Assembly: GCA_030789695.1 (NCBI GenBank)
Contig: CM061138.1
Location: 184,985,051 to 185,049,050 of the forward strand
Direction of reading: 5' to 3'
Source: Scilla litardierei
Taxonomy: Eukaryota; Streptophyta; Magnoliopsida; Asparagales; Asparagaceae
Length of the DNA stretch: 64,000 bases
Below are positions 56,101 to 61,136 of the stretch, one piece after another; the first letter of the stretch is position 1; each line of letters begins with the position of its first letter. The notes under the pieces are model-generated. The model worked only from the letters and a program-made list of their open reading frames with translations, made no database searches and was not told the origin of the DNA. Position numbers and translations under genes: made by a program.

Positions 56101-58807
56101 TTGAGCGAATCAATGAAAATGCTTACAAACTTCAACTACCAGGTGAGTATGGTGTGAGTGCTACGTTTAATGTTTCTGACCTCTCTCCTTATTTTGGTGT
56201 AGATGTTGAAGAGTCGAGGACGACTCCTTTTCTAGAGGGGGAGAATGATGTGAACCAGCCCATCAACTTACAAAATGAAAACCTAATTTTGATTGAAAGC
56301 CCAATGACAAGAGAAAAGCTAAAAAGAATGCAAGATGCAATTAGAGCCCAAGTAGAAGCGTTGCTAGCCCAAGAAAGTTGTGCTCACAATGAGGCCTTAG
56401 TCTTGCTAATCCAATCCCACGAAACTAGAGGCCAATAATCTGAATGCATTCATAGGGGAAGATCAAGAGTCATGTGGCCACAAATCTGAATGCATTCATG
56501 GGGGGAGATCAAGAGTCATGTGCAACAATAAATCTGACTTCATGGGGAAAGATCAAAGAGTCATTTGCATCCAATAAATCTGAATTCATGGGGGAAGCTG
56601 AAGAGTCAAGTGCAACAACCACCATTAAATCCAAATTCATTGAGGAGATCTAGAGCCAAGAAGCATAAACTTATGAATTATAAATGTAATTTTCGTGCAT
56701 GGCATTAGGCTCATAATTTCATGTTGTCTTTTGGTCTTCCCTAGGTCACATTTATGTCTTTTACTTATTCCAGGTCATTATGATGACTAATGAGCTACCA
56801 AAAGCCATTAGTTGTCCTTAATTAGAGAGTGTAATCCTTTGTAACAAGCATCAATTAATCAGATTATCATTTCAGAATTTGAGTGTTTTCTCATATTGTG
56901 TGAGTTTCAATCTTCTTTAGCCCTTGTGAAACCTTGCCTTGTCAATCTTCCATATAAGATTAGTGATCCAAATTCGCAAAAGCCCCCAATTCATGCTTCA
57001 ACCCAAGTGCATTGCTGTGTGGATTGCTTAAGCTCGTGTTTGTAGTTGGGCAAGTAGGGATGAGAATGGGCATGCCCAAAGCCCGATTGGGCTTTCAAAT
57101 GGGCATGCCACATCATCATCCCTAAAATTCCTTCACAAATTCTAGAAAATTTTGTGAAGGAATTTTAGGGATGATGATGTGGCATGCCCATTTGAAAGCC
57201 CAATCGGGCTTTGGGCATGCACATTCTCATCCCTATGGGCAAGTGGTCTAAGTAGCAGATCGCGTTCTTATAAACGTTGGTTGGCTATTTGCATTTGTCA
57301 GGTCAGTGAACCATCTTTATCGAGAACTTATCACTCCCTTTGTCCTTTCTCCAAGTCTAAAGTGTGTGCTCATATCCTTCTTTTTAAGTTTGTTTCAAGT
57401 TCCTTATATAACCTACGCCGTGAAGATCGGGCCACCTCCTGGTTTCACATCAGTGTCACCACTTCTGCACTGCCAGAACGATCGCCATCAGCTCACGCTC
57501 ATAAACAGACTTAAGCCGAGCTCTCGCCGACAACTCCTGGTTGAAGTAAGCCACATGCCTCTGATCCTGTATCAGAACTGCTCCAAACCCATAGCCTAAC
57601 GCATCCGTCTCTACCACAAAAGACGGGGTAAAATCTGAAAGTGCAAGCACCAGCACGTTTGTTATGGCCCATTTAAGGGCCTCAAAAGCTCGGGTGACAT
57701 CCTCGCCCCATTGGAAGTTATCCTTTTTCAGCTGCTCCGGTAATGGCTATGCGATGGTGTTATACCCCTTAACAAACTTCATGTAGTATTCAGTCCGTCC
57801 CAAAAATCCTCTCAATCCACGTAAGGTGGTAAGGCACAACCAATCAACCATGGCTACAATCGTCGTCATGTCTGATGACACACCCTACGCGGAAACAACG
57901 TGACTCAGATACTCCACACTCCACTGGCCGAACAGGCACTTCTTTTCCACTGGTTGAAACCGGGCATGTGTTGATAGCGTATAAATTTTCCTATGCTGCA
58001 CCCCAAAACCCACTCACTGCTTTTGTTTTCAATGATCAACACTATTCATGTGGATCTGCATACACTAAAACCCAAATGCACCAATGATCCAGTGAAACCC
58101 ACTCTTGCATGTCCATTCAACGGTGGAAAAAGTTATATCATTGTGAAACTATTAAATTCCCCCGTAATGCATTAGAAAACAATAGGAAAACGGCAAGACT
58201 TTTAGTGTATCTGCGTTTTAGGATGTGAATATCAACTGGAATGGTTCCAACTAGAAAAAACACCGGAGTGGATTTTTGGGGTGCCATGTAGAAAAATTTC
58301 ATACGATATCAGCACAATATAAATTATTCTTTGATATTTTTTTGCTTTACAATATGTGCAAATTTATAAAATTTATTCTATTGCAATTAAATACTTAGCG
58401 CACCCAATATCATAAAAGTTCATAACGCGTTACCTCGTTGTATGTTTACTATTTTACCATTTTGTACATCTGTTATCTATAAAATTAACTTTATACAATG
58501 TTATCAATAAATAAATTAACCCCTTTTATTTTATGCATACATTCTATTTAACATCTGCATAACTTTAAGACTAGTATTTTGGGATATGCACAAAATAAAG
58601 GGGTTAATTTATTTATTGGAGAAGAGAGAGTGAGAAGTGCCCCTACCAATATCAGAACTGAGATTTATATATTGATGCAAAGATGTTATCTTTGTTTACT
58701 AATAAAAGTTAGCCTCAAAACAACACCTGATGCATACTTTTTCATTTTACTAAACTTACATCGTGGTCCGTGTCTTCTGACGACTCGCTAAAAGATCACG
58801 ATCCATA
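13201..58807 (-). CDS. HAC1: HAC1-like histone acetyltransferase (p300/CBP family), 16 coding exons
   Basis: Nuclear co-activator that transfers acetyl groups from acetyl-CoA to histone lysines. Minus-strand exons: 58807-58760, 47888-47780, 47698-47389, 47308-46817, 46655-44749, 39953-39657, 39565-39287, 38691-38563, 38402-38202, 36979-36837, 36721-36409, 36138-35999, 20361-20283, 19971-19579, 13639-13422, 13315-13201. All introns are GT-AG and all phases join, giving 1723 residues from the ATG at 58806. Plant HAC1 proteins, as I recall them, are about 1700 residues. Order by residue: Q-rich N-terminus 1-640, TAZ1 about 648-738, PHD-type region 956-1147, HAT core about 1148-1409, ZZ about 1420-1482, second ZZ about 1550-1595, TAZ2 and C-terminus 1614-1723. 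No internal stop was found, so the gene looks functional despite introns of 4.8, 5.9, 10.9 and 15.6 kb. The true start is open: a splice acceptor lies directly before the first exon listed, so a leader or extra coding exon lies upstream. Confidence 0.93.
13422..13639 (-). CDS. HAC1: HAC1-like exon 15: TAZ2 finger
   Basis: Encodes [36 protein letters not shown] and [19 protein letters not shown], ending CHVPRCK split AA|G. It contains the Cys/His ligand groups of the TAZ2 finger. Confidence 0.95.
16090..16600 (-). pseudogene. Degenerate gypsy gag
   Basis: Minus-strand reading gives [15 protein letters not shown], a stop, then [15 protein letters not shown], the layout of plant gypsy Retrotrans_gag domains. 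Many stops follow. A diverged knuckle, [12 protein letters not shown], lies further on near 15690. Confidence 0.6.
16961..17891. mobile_element. Non-autonomous hAT element, 931 bp
   Basis: Inverted ends begin CAGTGTTATCAA on each side. The 8-bp target duplication GAACTTAA is perfect (16953-16960 and 17892-17899). The interior has no transposase. It holds two long CA/TG and CT microsatellite blocks (17050-17330, 17410-17660) separated by a repeated AATTGAACGTCCGCCATGTG unit. Both ends carry GGCGGA/TCCGCC-rich subterminal repeats. Confidence 0.88.
19579..19971 (-). CDS. HAC1: HAC1-like exon 14: second ZZ finger
   Basis: Begins [18 protein letters not shown], followed by [19 protein letters not shown]. 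The second ZZ finger has [20 protein letters not shown] and the HPHKLTNH histidine pair. Phase 0 at both ends; donor TTGCAG|GTAATT. A short part of this exon is copied in the next intron upstream (about 22.2-22.4 kb). Confidence 0.94.
20030..20104. repeat. G-rich and (TG)n tract in intron 13
   Basis: A run of G, then GGGTGGGTGGGTG and (TG)n on the plus strand, inside the 311-bp intron between exons 13 and 14. On the transcribed sense this is a CA/C-rich tract. Confidence 0.9.
20283..20361 (-). CDS. HAC1: HAC1-like exon 13: first ZZ finger, C-terminal half
   Basis: A 79-bp exon after a TTTCAG acceptor: completes Lys, then [20 protein letters not shown]. The Cys and His complete the ZZ finger begun in exon 12. 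Donor CCC|GTGAGT. Confidence 0.9.
20860..21339. repeat. Exact 112-bp direct repeat flanking a 256-bp insert
   Basis: 20860-20971 and 21228-21339 appear identical. The stretch between holds two to three copies of a CGACCGTAAGGCTGGGG(A/G)CAACT unit, which recalls internal sequence of gypsy Tat-type elements. It lies in HAC intron 12. Confidence 0.85.
21340..24985. other. Intron 12 sequence without a recognised gene
   Basis: AT-rich intron apart from the exon-14 fragments at 22195-22500. An open stretch on the minus strand at 23293-23562 matches no family I know. A G-run lies near 23345. Confidence 0.5.
22195..22500. repeat. HAC exon-14 fragments inside intron 12, in both orientations
   Basis: Plus strand near 22235 shares GTGCCTTCAGATACTAAAGA exactly with exon 14 (minus strand, near 19940). 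Near 22380 the opposite orientation shares ATCAGTG-x-CGTGCCTTCAGA with one mismatch. Around them are repeated CCAAATCCTA-ATG and TTGTAATGTA blocks. The surrounding ORFs are short. Confidence 0.6.
24990..25960. repeat. Diverged tandem duplication, about 600-bp period
   Basis: The block from GAAGTGATACAATGAAGGAC through ACACCAATTA(A/T)AGGCAACC occurs near 24990-25350 and again near 25590-25950 with scattered substitutions and small gaps. Both copies contain CGCCATTCAAATTGTCTA. No recognised gene. Confidence 0.8.
26533..26698 (-). repeat. Copia 3' LTR
   Basis: 166 bp, TGTTGG...ATAACA; preceded by AATAA at 26528-26532. It lacks about 19 bp present in the other LTR, where an ACCCACTAAGAGT unit is duplicated. 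Confidence 0.9.
26899..30715 (-). pseudogene. Copia pol: protease, integrase remnant, RT, RNase H
   Basis: The protease region is split by the hAT insertion at 29743-30559. A GAG-pre-integrase zinc motif (HCRLGHPG) lies near 29330. Most of the integrase core is missing between about 29240 and 29000. RT follows with [15 protein letters not shown] near 28350, [10 protein letters not shown] near 28160 and QRSLYGLKN near 28030. RNase H-type sequence ([26 protein letters not shown]) runs to the stop at 26899. Frameshifts separate these blocks. Confidence 0.88.
29743..30559. mobile_element. Non-autonomous hAT element inside the copia protease
   Basis: Ends (A/C)AGTGTTCTAAATATCG inverted at both sides; the left first base is mutated. 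Flanks GCATGGAG (29735-29742) and GCGTGGAG (30560-30567) are an 8-bp duplication with one difference. Subterminal zones are packed with GATATC/ATATCGG words. No transposase is seen. Confidence 0.8.
30716..31705 (-). pseudogene. Copia gag with one in-frame stop
   Basis: Starts [16 protein letters not shown] at 31705. A single TAG at 31525-31523 interrupts, and the frame then continues through [15 protein letters not shown] to the CCHC knuckle [14 protein letters not shown] and ends at 30716. Order and motifs match copia UBN2-type gag. Confidence 0.88.
32590..33350. repeat. GC-rich degenerate repeats in the copia leader
   Basis: Many imperfect units of the form CGACAGGGGGCCGGAACATT and CCCCCGACTGGGGGCAGCGC. 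They are open in several frames on both strands by composition alone. Contrasts sharply with the AT-rich flanks. Confidence 0.7.
33649..33833 (-). repeat. Copia 5' LTR
   Basis: 185 bp, flanked by AATAA at 33834-33838. The adjoining internal sequence reads TGTTATCACGC on the minus strand, a diverged match to the initiator tRNA-Met site TGGTATCAGAGC. Confidence 0.88.
34294..34421. mobile_element. hAT-type MITE, 128 bp
   Basis: Inverted ends TGGTGTTTT and AAAACACTC with a perfect 8-bp duplication CATTTTAG (34286-34293, 34422-34429). The interior is GC-rich, with no coding sequence. Confidence 0.75.
34986..35510. repeat. Tandem duplication (278-bp period) with poly(C)-poly(A) tracts
   Basis: AAGAATGGACCCATAACCAT recurs at 34986 and 35264. 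Each copy contains a run of 21-22 C (35121-35141, 35376-35397) followed by A-rich AAAAAAGACAA repeats. A GGAGGTTTGAGTGCAATTTG end near 35775 is the inverse of ACTCAAACCTCC near 35020, so the whole may be a fold-back element that duplicated internally. Confidence 0.8.
35999..36138 (-). CDS. HAC1: HAC1-like exon 12: first ZZ finger, N-terminal half
   Basis: Reads [12 protein letters not shown], then [19 protein letters not shown]. The last Lys codon is split AA|G by the 15.6-kb intron, so this zinc finger is assembled across the largest gap in the gene. Confidence 0.93.
36409..36721 (-). CDS. HAC1: HAC1-like exon 11: end of HAT core
   Basis: Encodes [30 protein letters not shown] and [19 protein letters not shown], then a Lys-rich stretch ([16 protein letters not shown]). 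Phase matches both neighbours. The donor is CAAAAA|GTAATT. Confidence 0.94.
36837..36979 (-). CDS. HAC1: HAC1-like exon 10: HAT core
   Basis: Encodes [19 protein letters not shown] and the [15 protein letters not shown] block, ending KLREW with the Trp codon split TG|G. The WACPP region sits in the CoA-binding tunnel of p300-type enzymes. Confidence 0.94.
37086..37205. repeat. 40-bp tandem repeat, three units
   Basis: Units beginning CTAG(C/G)G(G/C)TGAAAAAA and ending AACCTAAC recur at about 37091, 37131 and 37170 in HAC intron 10-side sequence. Confidence 0.8.
37546..38143 (+). mobile_element. Non-autonomous Helitron-like element, copy 1
   Basis: Starts TCTATATATTAAAAC after an A and ends in the hairpin CCGTGCC-AGCA-GGCACGG, then GTAATGACTAG, with T as the next base. 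The 5' TC, 3' CTAG, terminal hairpin and A/T insertion site are Helitron hallmarks. The interior has GCCGAAGGCGCC and AATTTGTTGTTCCG repeats. It sits in the intron between exons 9 and 10. No Rep/helicase. Confidence 0.78.
38202..38402 (-). CDS. HAC1: HAC1-like exon 9: HAT core
   Basis: Carries [14 protein letters not shown] and [15 protein letters not shown], the most conserved part of the p300/CBP HAT fold, which contains acetyl-CoA-contacting loops. Phase 0 at both ends. Confidence 0.94.
38563..38691 (-). CDS. HAC1: HAC1-like exon 8: start of HAT (KAT11) core
   Basis: Encodes [18 protein letters not shown] and [19 protein letters not shown], the first strands of the p300/CBP-type acetyltransferase core. 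43 codons, phase 0 at both ends. Confidence 0.93.
39287..39565 (-). CDS. HAC1: HAC1-like exon 7: PHD finger
   Basis: Reads [19 protein letters not shown] and later YTCPNCY, a PHD-type C-x2-C...H-x2-C...C-x2-C pattern. The helical [20 protein letters not shown] segment leading into the HAT domain follows. TTGTAG acceptor; donor GATGAG|GTAATT. Confidence 0.94.
39657..39953 (-). CDS. HAC1: HAC1-like exon 6: cysteine-rich (PHD-type) region, first half
   Basis: Begins [18 protein letters not shown], then C-x2-C pairs in [13 protein letters not shown] and FCIPCYNEA. This is the zinc-binding region just before the PHD finger in plant HACs. The exon is 99 codons, ends at EEW and stays in frame with exon 7. 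Confidence 0.94.
40056..40150. repeat. TG/TATG/TACA microsatellite
   Basis: GTGTGTATGTATACATATAT and TATGTATGTATGTATACAT runs in the 4.8-kb intron between exons 5 and 6. Confidence 0.85.
40190..40435. repeat. Degenerate GGACATAATGGATAAC repeats
   Basis: Three or more diverged units of GGACATAA(T/C)GG(A/G)(T/C)AAC and TTGAACTGGA, about 80-90 bp apart. The open minus-strand frames here are a by-product of the repeat. Confidence 0.7.
40795..41384 (-). mobile_element. Non-autonomous Helitron-like element, copy 2
   Basis: On the minus strand it starts TCTATTATACATTTGACAAC after A and ends CGTGCCCGTGGGCACG-AGTTATGACTAG before T. It shares GACTAGGACAA and GCGCCGAAGGCGCC blocks with copies 1 and 3. 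Lies in the 4.8-kb intron between exons 5 and 6. Confidence 0.78.
41740..42320. mobile_element. Relics of the fold-back MITE family
   Basis: AGATGATCACCACACCAAAA, ATCAAGTAATCCAATGCTA and AATGGGTGGATCGA blocks match the 6569-6970 element. A second, partly inverted copy (GATCAAGTCATTACAAATTC) follows. Ends are not clear. Confidence 0.5.
42471..43666 (+). mobile_element. Non-autonomous Helitron-like element, copy 3, with tandem 3' ends
   Basis: Starts TCTATTATATATTTGACAAC after A and ends GTTATGACTAG before T. Twice the size of the others, because the 3' region containing AATTTGTTGTTCCGCGCCG and the terminal hairpin is repeated about four times. Hairpins lie at about 42962, 43182, 43422 and 43642, 220-240 bp apart. 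Only the last is followed by CTAG. Confidence 0.78.
43680..44748. other. Rest of the 4.8-kb intron
   Basis: AT-rich with scattered ATATAT runs and CATGTACATTAATGCATCAT-type words. No gene or element recognised. Confidence 0.5.
44749..46655 (-). CDS. HAC1: HAC1-like exon 5: Q-rich region, TAZ1 finger, linker
   Basis: The largest exon (1907 bp). It starts with a Gln/His-rich low-complexity region. At about 45670-45400 comes the TAZ1 zinc finger, with [24 protein letters not shown] and CPVC ligand groups. A charged linker follows, and the exon ends in the conserved [14 protein letters not shown] block before the PHD region. TTTTACAG acceptor; donor CCAG|GTTAGC. Confidence 0.94.
46817..47308 (-). 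CDS. HAC1: HAC1-like exon 4
   Basis: Encodes a second MIPTPG motif, then a Gly/Ser/Gln-rich stretch with SQPQQKQ-like and YGSSPKALQ segments. TTTTGCAG acceptor. The donor CCAA|GTAACC is chosen because it keeps phase with the next exon; a nearby GTACC would not. Confidence 0.9.
47389..47698 (-). CDS. HAC1: HAC1-like exon 3
   Basis: Begins [16 protein letters not shown] and carries the conserved MIPTPGM block. It is rich in Ser, Asn and Gln, as expected of the disordered N-terminus. TTATCAG acceptor, AATG|GTAATT donor, phase 0 in and phase 1 out. Confidence 0.92.
47780..47888 (-). CDS. HAC1: HAC1-like exon 2
   Basis: The acceptor has a strong pyrimidine tract ending CCAACAG and the donor is AAAG|GTTTAG. 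It encodes the N-terminal helical block that includes [16 protein letters not shown], matching the (R/K)RLEE-LF+-A-x-(T/S)K motif before KEDYMN in plant HAC proteins. Confidence 0.88.
48060..50056 (-). pseudogene. Minus-strand gypsy, 3' part: RNase H end, integrase, chromodomain-like region, possible LTR
   Basis: The minus strand reads [23 protein letters not shown] RNase H near 50030. The integrase core lies at 49588-49247 ([20 protein letters not shown]). HPQTDG with a stop appears near 49190 and TTPFRVLYG near 49050. A chromodomain-like [17 protein letters not shown] lies near 48500. A TTTTGGGGGAG purine tract near 48440 suggests the 3' LTR begins there. Stops are frequent. It continues at 57453. 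Confidence 0.8.
50057..51090 (+). repeat. Gypsy 5' LTR
   Basis: 1034 bp. Its first 190 bp are a copy of the end of pol. Imperfect repeats of about 50 bp, built on AATCTGAATTCATGGGG and GATCAAGAGTCA, lie at 50250-50465. Confidence 0.9.
51093..51104 (+). other. Primer binding site, tRNA-iMet type
   Basis: TGGTATCAAAGC, 11 of 12 bases matching the plant initiator-Met site TGGTATCAGAGC, two bases after the 5' LTR. Confidence 0.85.
51749..52800 (+). pseudogene. Gypsy gag with CCHC knuckle
   Basis: The ATG at 51749 begins [16 protein letters not shown]. The frame is disturbed near 51840-52080, where CAAGGCAAAAATTT is duplicated. The capsid-type core ([25 protein letters not shown]) runs to a TAA at 52546. 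The knuckle [14 protein letters not shown] lies near 52740. Confidence 0.85.
52800..56438 (+). pseudogene. Gypsy pol: protease, RT, RNase H, integrase
   Basis: Protease-like [19 protein letters not shown] near 52970, stop at 53083. RT runs from [19 protein letters not shown] to [12 protein letters not shown] (54190-54220), with a TAG at 54058 and a TGA at 54403. RNase H has [12 protein letters not shown] near 54640 and [10 protein letters not shown] near 54950. The integrase has a zinc motif near 55190 and catalytic Asp/Asp/Glu segments ([25 protein letters not shown]). The frame ends at 56438, inside the 3' LTR. Confidence 0.9.
56234..56245 (+). other. Polypurine tract
   Basis: AGAGGGGGAGAA directly before the 3' LTR start TGATGTG, the priming site for plus-strand DNA. 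Confidence 0.85.
56246..57452 (+). repeat. Gypsy 3' LTR, carrying a MITE
   Basis: 1207 bp including the 181-bp MITE and its 8-bp duplication, hence about 1018 bp originally against 1034 for the 5' LTR. Differs from the 5' LTR by scattered substitutions and a deletion near 56827. Confidence 0.9.
57055..57235. mobile_element. hAT-type fold-back MITE in the 3' LTR
   Basis: Almost perfect inverted repeat with ends TAGGGATGAGAATG. The 8-bp duplication TGGGCAAG is perfect (57047-57054, 57236-57243), and the 5' LTR has the empty site. 181 bp, non-coding. Confidence 0.9.
57453..57990 (-). pseudogene. Minus-strand gypsy, 5' fragment: RT end and RNase H
   Basis: The minus strand reads KCLFGQ...[22 protein letters not shown], a stop, [15 protein letters not shown], then [19 protein letters not shown] and [10 protein letters not shown]. 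This leads straight into [15 protein letters not shown] on the far side of the inserted element. Sequence before about 57990 is lost. Both parts form one host element. Confidence 0.82.
58505..58619. repeat. Short inverted repeat
   Basis: CAATAAATAAATTAACCCC at the left pairs with GGGGTTAATTTATTTATTGG at the right; arms are about 34 bp around a 47-bp loop. Probably a MITE relic. Confidence 0.65.
58760..58807 (-). CDS. HAC1: HAC1-like exon 1 of those placed (48 bp)
   Basis: After a CTTACAG acceptor the exon reads one base, then [15 protein letters not shown], then two bases before GTAAGT. The phase-2 donor joins exactly to the phase-2 acceptor at 47888. The peptide aligns with the conserved HAC stretch beginning MD-x-D that precedes the RRLEE-type helix. 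It is 10.9 kb from the next exon. The ATG at 58806 is the most upstream in-frame start; HAC proteins usually carry 60-100 more N-terminal residues, which I could not locate. Confidence 0.75.
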
Positions 58808-59234
58808 CTGTAAGCTCCAATATTTTGCATCTAGGAGATAAAAGAGTGGTTGTTATGCTGTGATAGGCACCTTTGTAACATCTGTCTGGGCATAGCATGC
58901 AACATAACTGTCAATATATCAAAATGTGATTAAGACACGTTCCAAATAATAAGCTGGATGAAGGACCAAAAATAAGCAAGGGCACACAGAGCCAAACATC
59001 TGTACGCAAGTGTTAGTCCACCCATTCCCTGTTATCATGGACAAGTTTCTTCAAACATTGGAAGAGTATAATAGCAAGTCATCCAAAAAAAAGAGCATGA
59101 GCGTTAATGAAATTGAAAATCAGCTTTATATGTCAAATTTCATCACCCCTAAATTGGTCACGTTAATCATGATGCTGTGTGTCAAAAGCGGTAGCATTTT
59201 CTAAGAGTTAGGCTTTTTCTAAGAGTTAGGCTAC

Positions 59235-59604
59235 TTATACTAAGAAGGATCAAACATGTAGATCCTACTATCCCAAATTTAAAAATAACTGACCCAAATT
59301 AAAAATCCAAACTGTTAAATATAATCTAATATGTTTAAACTACTTACAAACTAAATTTCAAATCATTTGCACATGTTTTACCCTTGCATCAAAAGGGTGA
59401 CAATTTTATAACACTCTAAAAGGTTGATTTTGTTACCACGTTTGCATGAGTCCAAATCATTTGAAATTTAGTTTGTTAATAGTTTAGATGCATTAGATCA
59501 CCATCCAATTCATCCAACAGAATGAATTTTTAATTTGAGTTGTTTTTTTAATTAAAAAAAGGTTGAGTTGATAGAATCTACATATTTGATCCTTCTAAAT
59601 ATAC
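59235..59604. mobile_element. Fold-back MITE, about 370 bp
   Basis: Arms of about 180 bp pair across the element: AGAAGGATCAAACATGTAGA against its diverged inverse at the right end, and AACTAAATTTCAAATCATTTG against its inverse near 59455. Located upstream of the first placed HAC exon, probably in the first intron. Confidence 0.72.
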
Positions 59605-60849
59605 CAATGTCTAACTAGATTAGCTAATATAGAATAATAGAAGAATTTCAGTGGAGCAATCAAATTATTAGTGCGGAAACAGTCTAACGATCTAAAAGAA
59701 ATGGAGGAACGTTAACCGCTTGCAAGTGTAAATTACAATAGACACATGTGTAAATACAGTAGAAACATGTTTAGACAAAATGAATACAAACAGCCAAAGA
59801 ACATTTAGTAAAAGAATCAAGCATATATTCTTGATTCCCAACCCAGGGAAATCTCAAGTTGAGTCAGACAGAGAGAAAAGGAAATTTTATGACTGCACCT
59901 ACAACTAAATAGAAGTACTTATCATCATAGGAAGCTACATTTAACGAATGAACTTAAAAGGGGTACAAAGAGAAAATGTAGTACCAACACAAAATGGAAG
60001 AAGCATAATTCACAAAATACTGAACCATTTATGTTAGTTGCTTTTTGTCTGTCTCCCACTGTTTCAGGAACCTTATGGCTTATCTTTAATATAGTCAAGT
60101 ACAGCTGTATTCTCCTATCTCTCTCTTTTTGCAGATTCACACCACAGTTAAAGTTCAGTGTACTTTTTTTATCCATTCAGATAGATTGGGCAATACATTG
60201 ACGATATAGTTTCATTCTACAAAAAATTTTTCATGAATTCTTAGATAATTTCTTTTGATTTGCACCAGATAAAAGTAAAAAGGTACCAAGTTTTGGCAAC
60301 AAAAATCATACATCGTGGTGGTTTCACCATGTCTACTTTTTGGATGTCTGAATATGTTCCTTAGAATTGAATAAAAAATTTGTGAAAAAAGAAATGAAAC
60401 AATATGTGTGAGTTACTAATTTGCTCCCATGGAGTAAATGTTTTACTACAGGCATCCCTTACAAATAGGACCACTTTAAAATGTATATAATGCACCATAA
60501 AGAAAATGAAAAGCAAAGTCAATTACACAGATCTCAAAGAACCCCAACAATCAGGTGTTTTCCCAAGGCACCAACTCCTCGGGATAACACATTTATGAGA
60601 GACCAACTTAACATCTTCGAAAATAATATGGAATCAAATCCTTCCCTTTCAATTCTGGTTTTGGATGCAGCATTACTTTCTTGAAACTGAAAAACCGAAC
60701 CAATGCAATTTGGTTGCTTTAGTTTTGTTACTTGAGCAATTTGTATGGTACTATAGTTTTTTACATATGTATTTGATAACCTATCAAACACAATGCACCA
60801 AAAATAAATAAATATATAAAGATATAAACGTGCATATATATTTGTGTGT

Positions 60850-61080
60850 GAGTGAATAATGGGTATTATATGACATATGCGAGACATCTCTCATATACAC
60901 TCGCATATCATATTCTCCTTCACATAGTACAATGGATCTTATGTATTTTTTTTGTCCCCCAACGTACTATGTGAAGGAGAATGCGCCACGTAAACGTATA
61001 TAACAGAGATCTCACATATGGCATATGAAACTTATTACACACACATATAAAAAAATGGGTATCATATGACATGTGACTAA
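60850..61080. repeat. Inverted-repeat element
   Basis: TCTCCTTCACATAGTAC (60914) pairs with GTACTATGTGAAGGAGA (60964). Outer GGGTATTATATGACATATG-type sequence recurs on both sides. Non-coding. Confidence 0.55.
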
Positions 61081-61136
61081 GCCTCTTATGCGGCATCGAA
61101 AACTCGATCGTCCTGCATATTTTGATGATTGGAACT

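Larger units (their letters stand above)
50057..57452 (+). mobile_element. Ty3/gypsy retrotransposon inserted in the minus-strand gypsy
   Basis: LTRs at 50057-51090 and 56246-57452 start TGATGTGAACC and end TTCACATCA or close variants. Flanks GTATC (50052-50056) and GTGTC (57453-57457) are a 5-bp duplication with one change. An initiator-Met primer site and a polypurine tract are in place. Gag and pol follow the order gag, knuckle, PR, RT, RH, IN. Stops at 52546, 53083, 54058 and 54403 plus frameshifts near 55300 and 55910 make it inactive. Confidence 0.93.

Noticed and set aside
59925..60176. Minus-strand frame with RDRRIQLYLTILKISHK, considered as a missing HAC N-terminal exon
   Set aside because: No usable acceptor, and its possible donors do not give the phase needed at 47888. 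The 58760-58807 exon fits both sequence and phase.
60534..60887. Minus-strand frame of 117 codons, considered as an upstream exon
   Set aside because: No similarity to HAC or any family I know, and no splice-site pair supports it.
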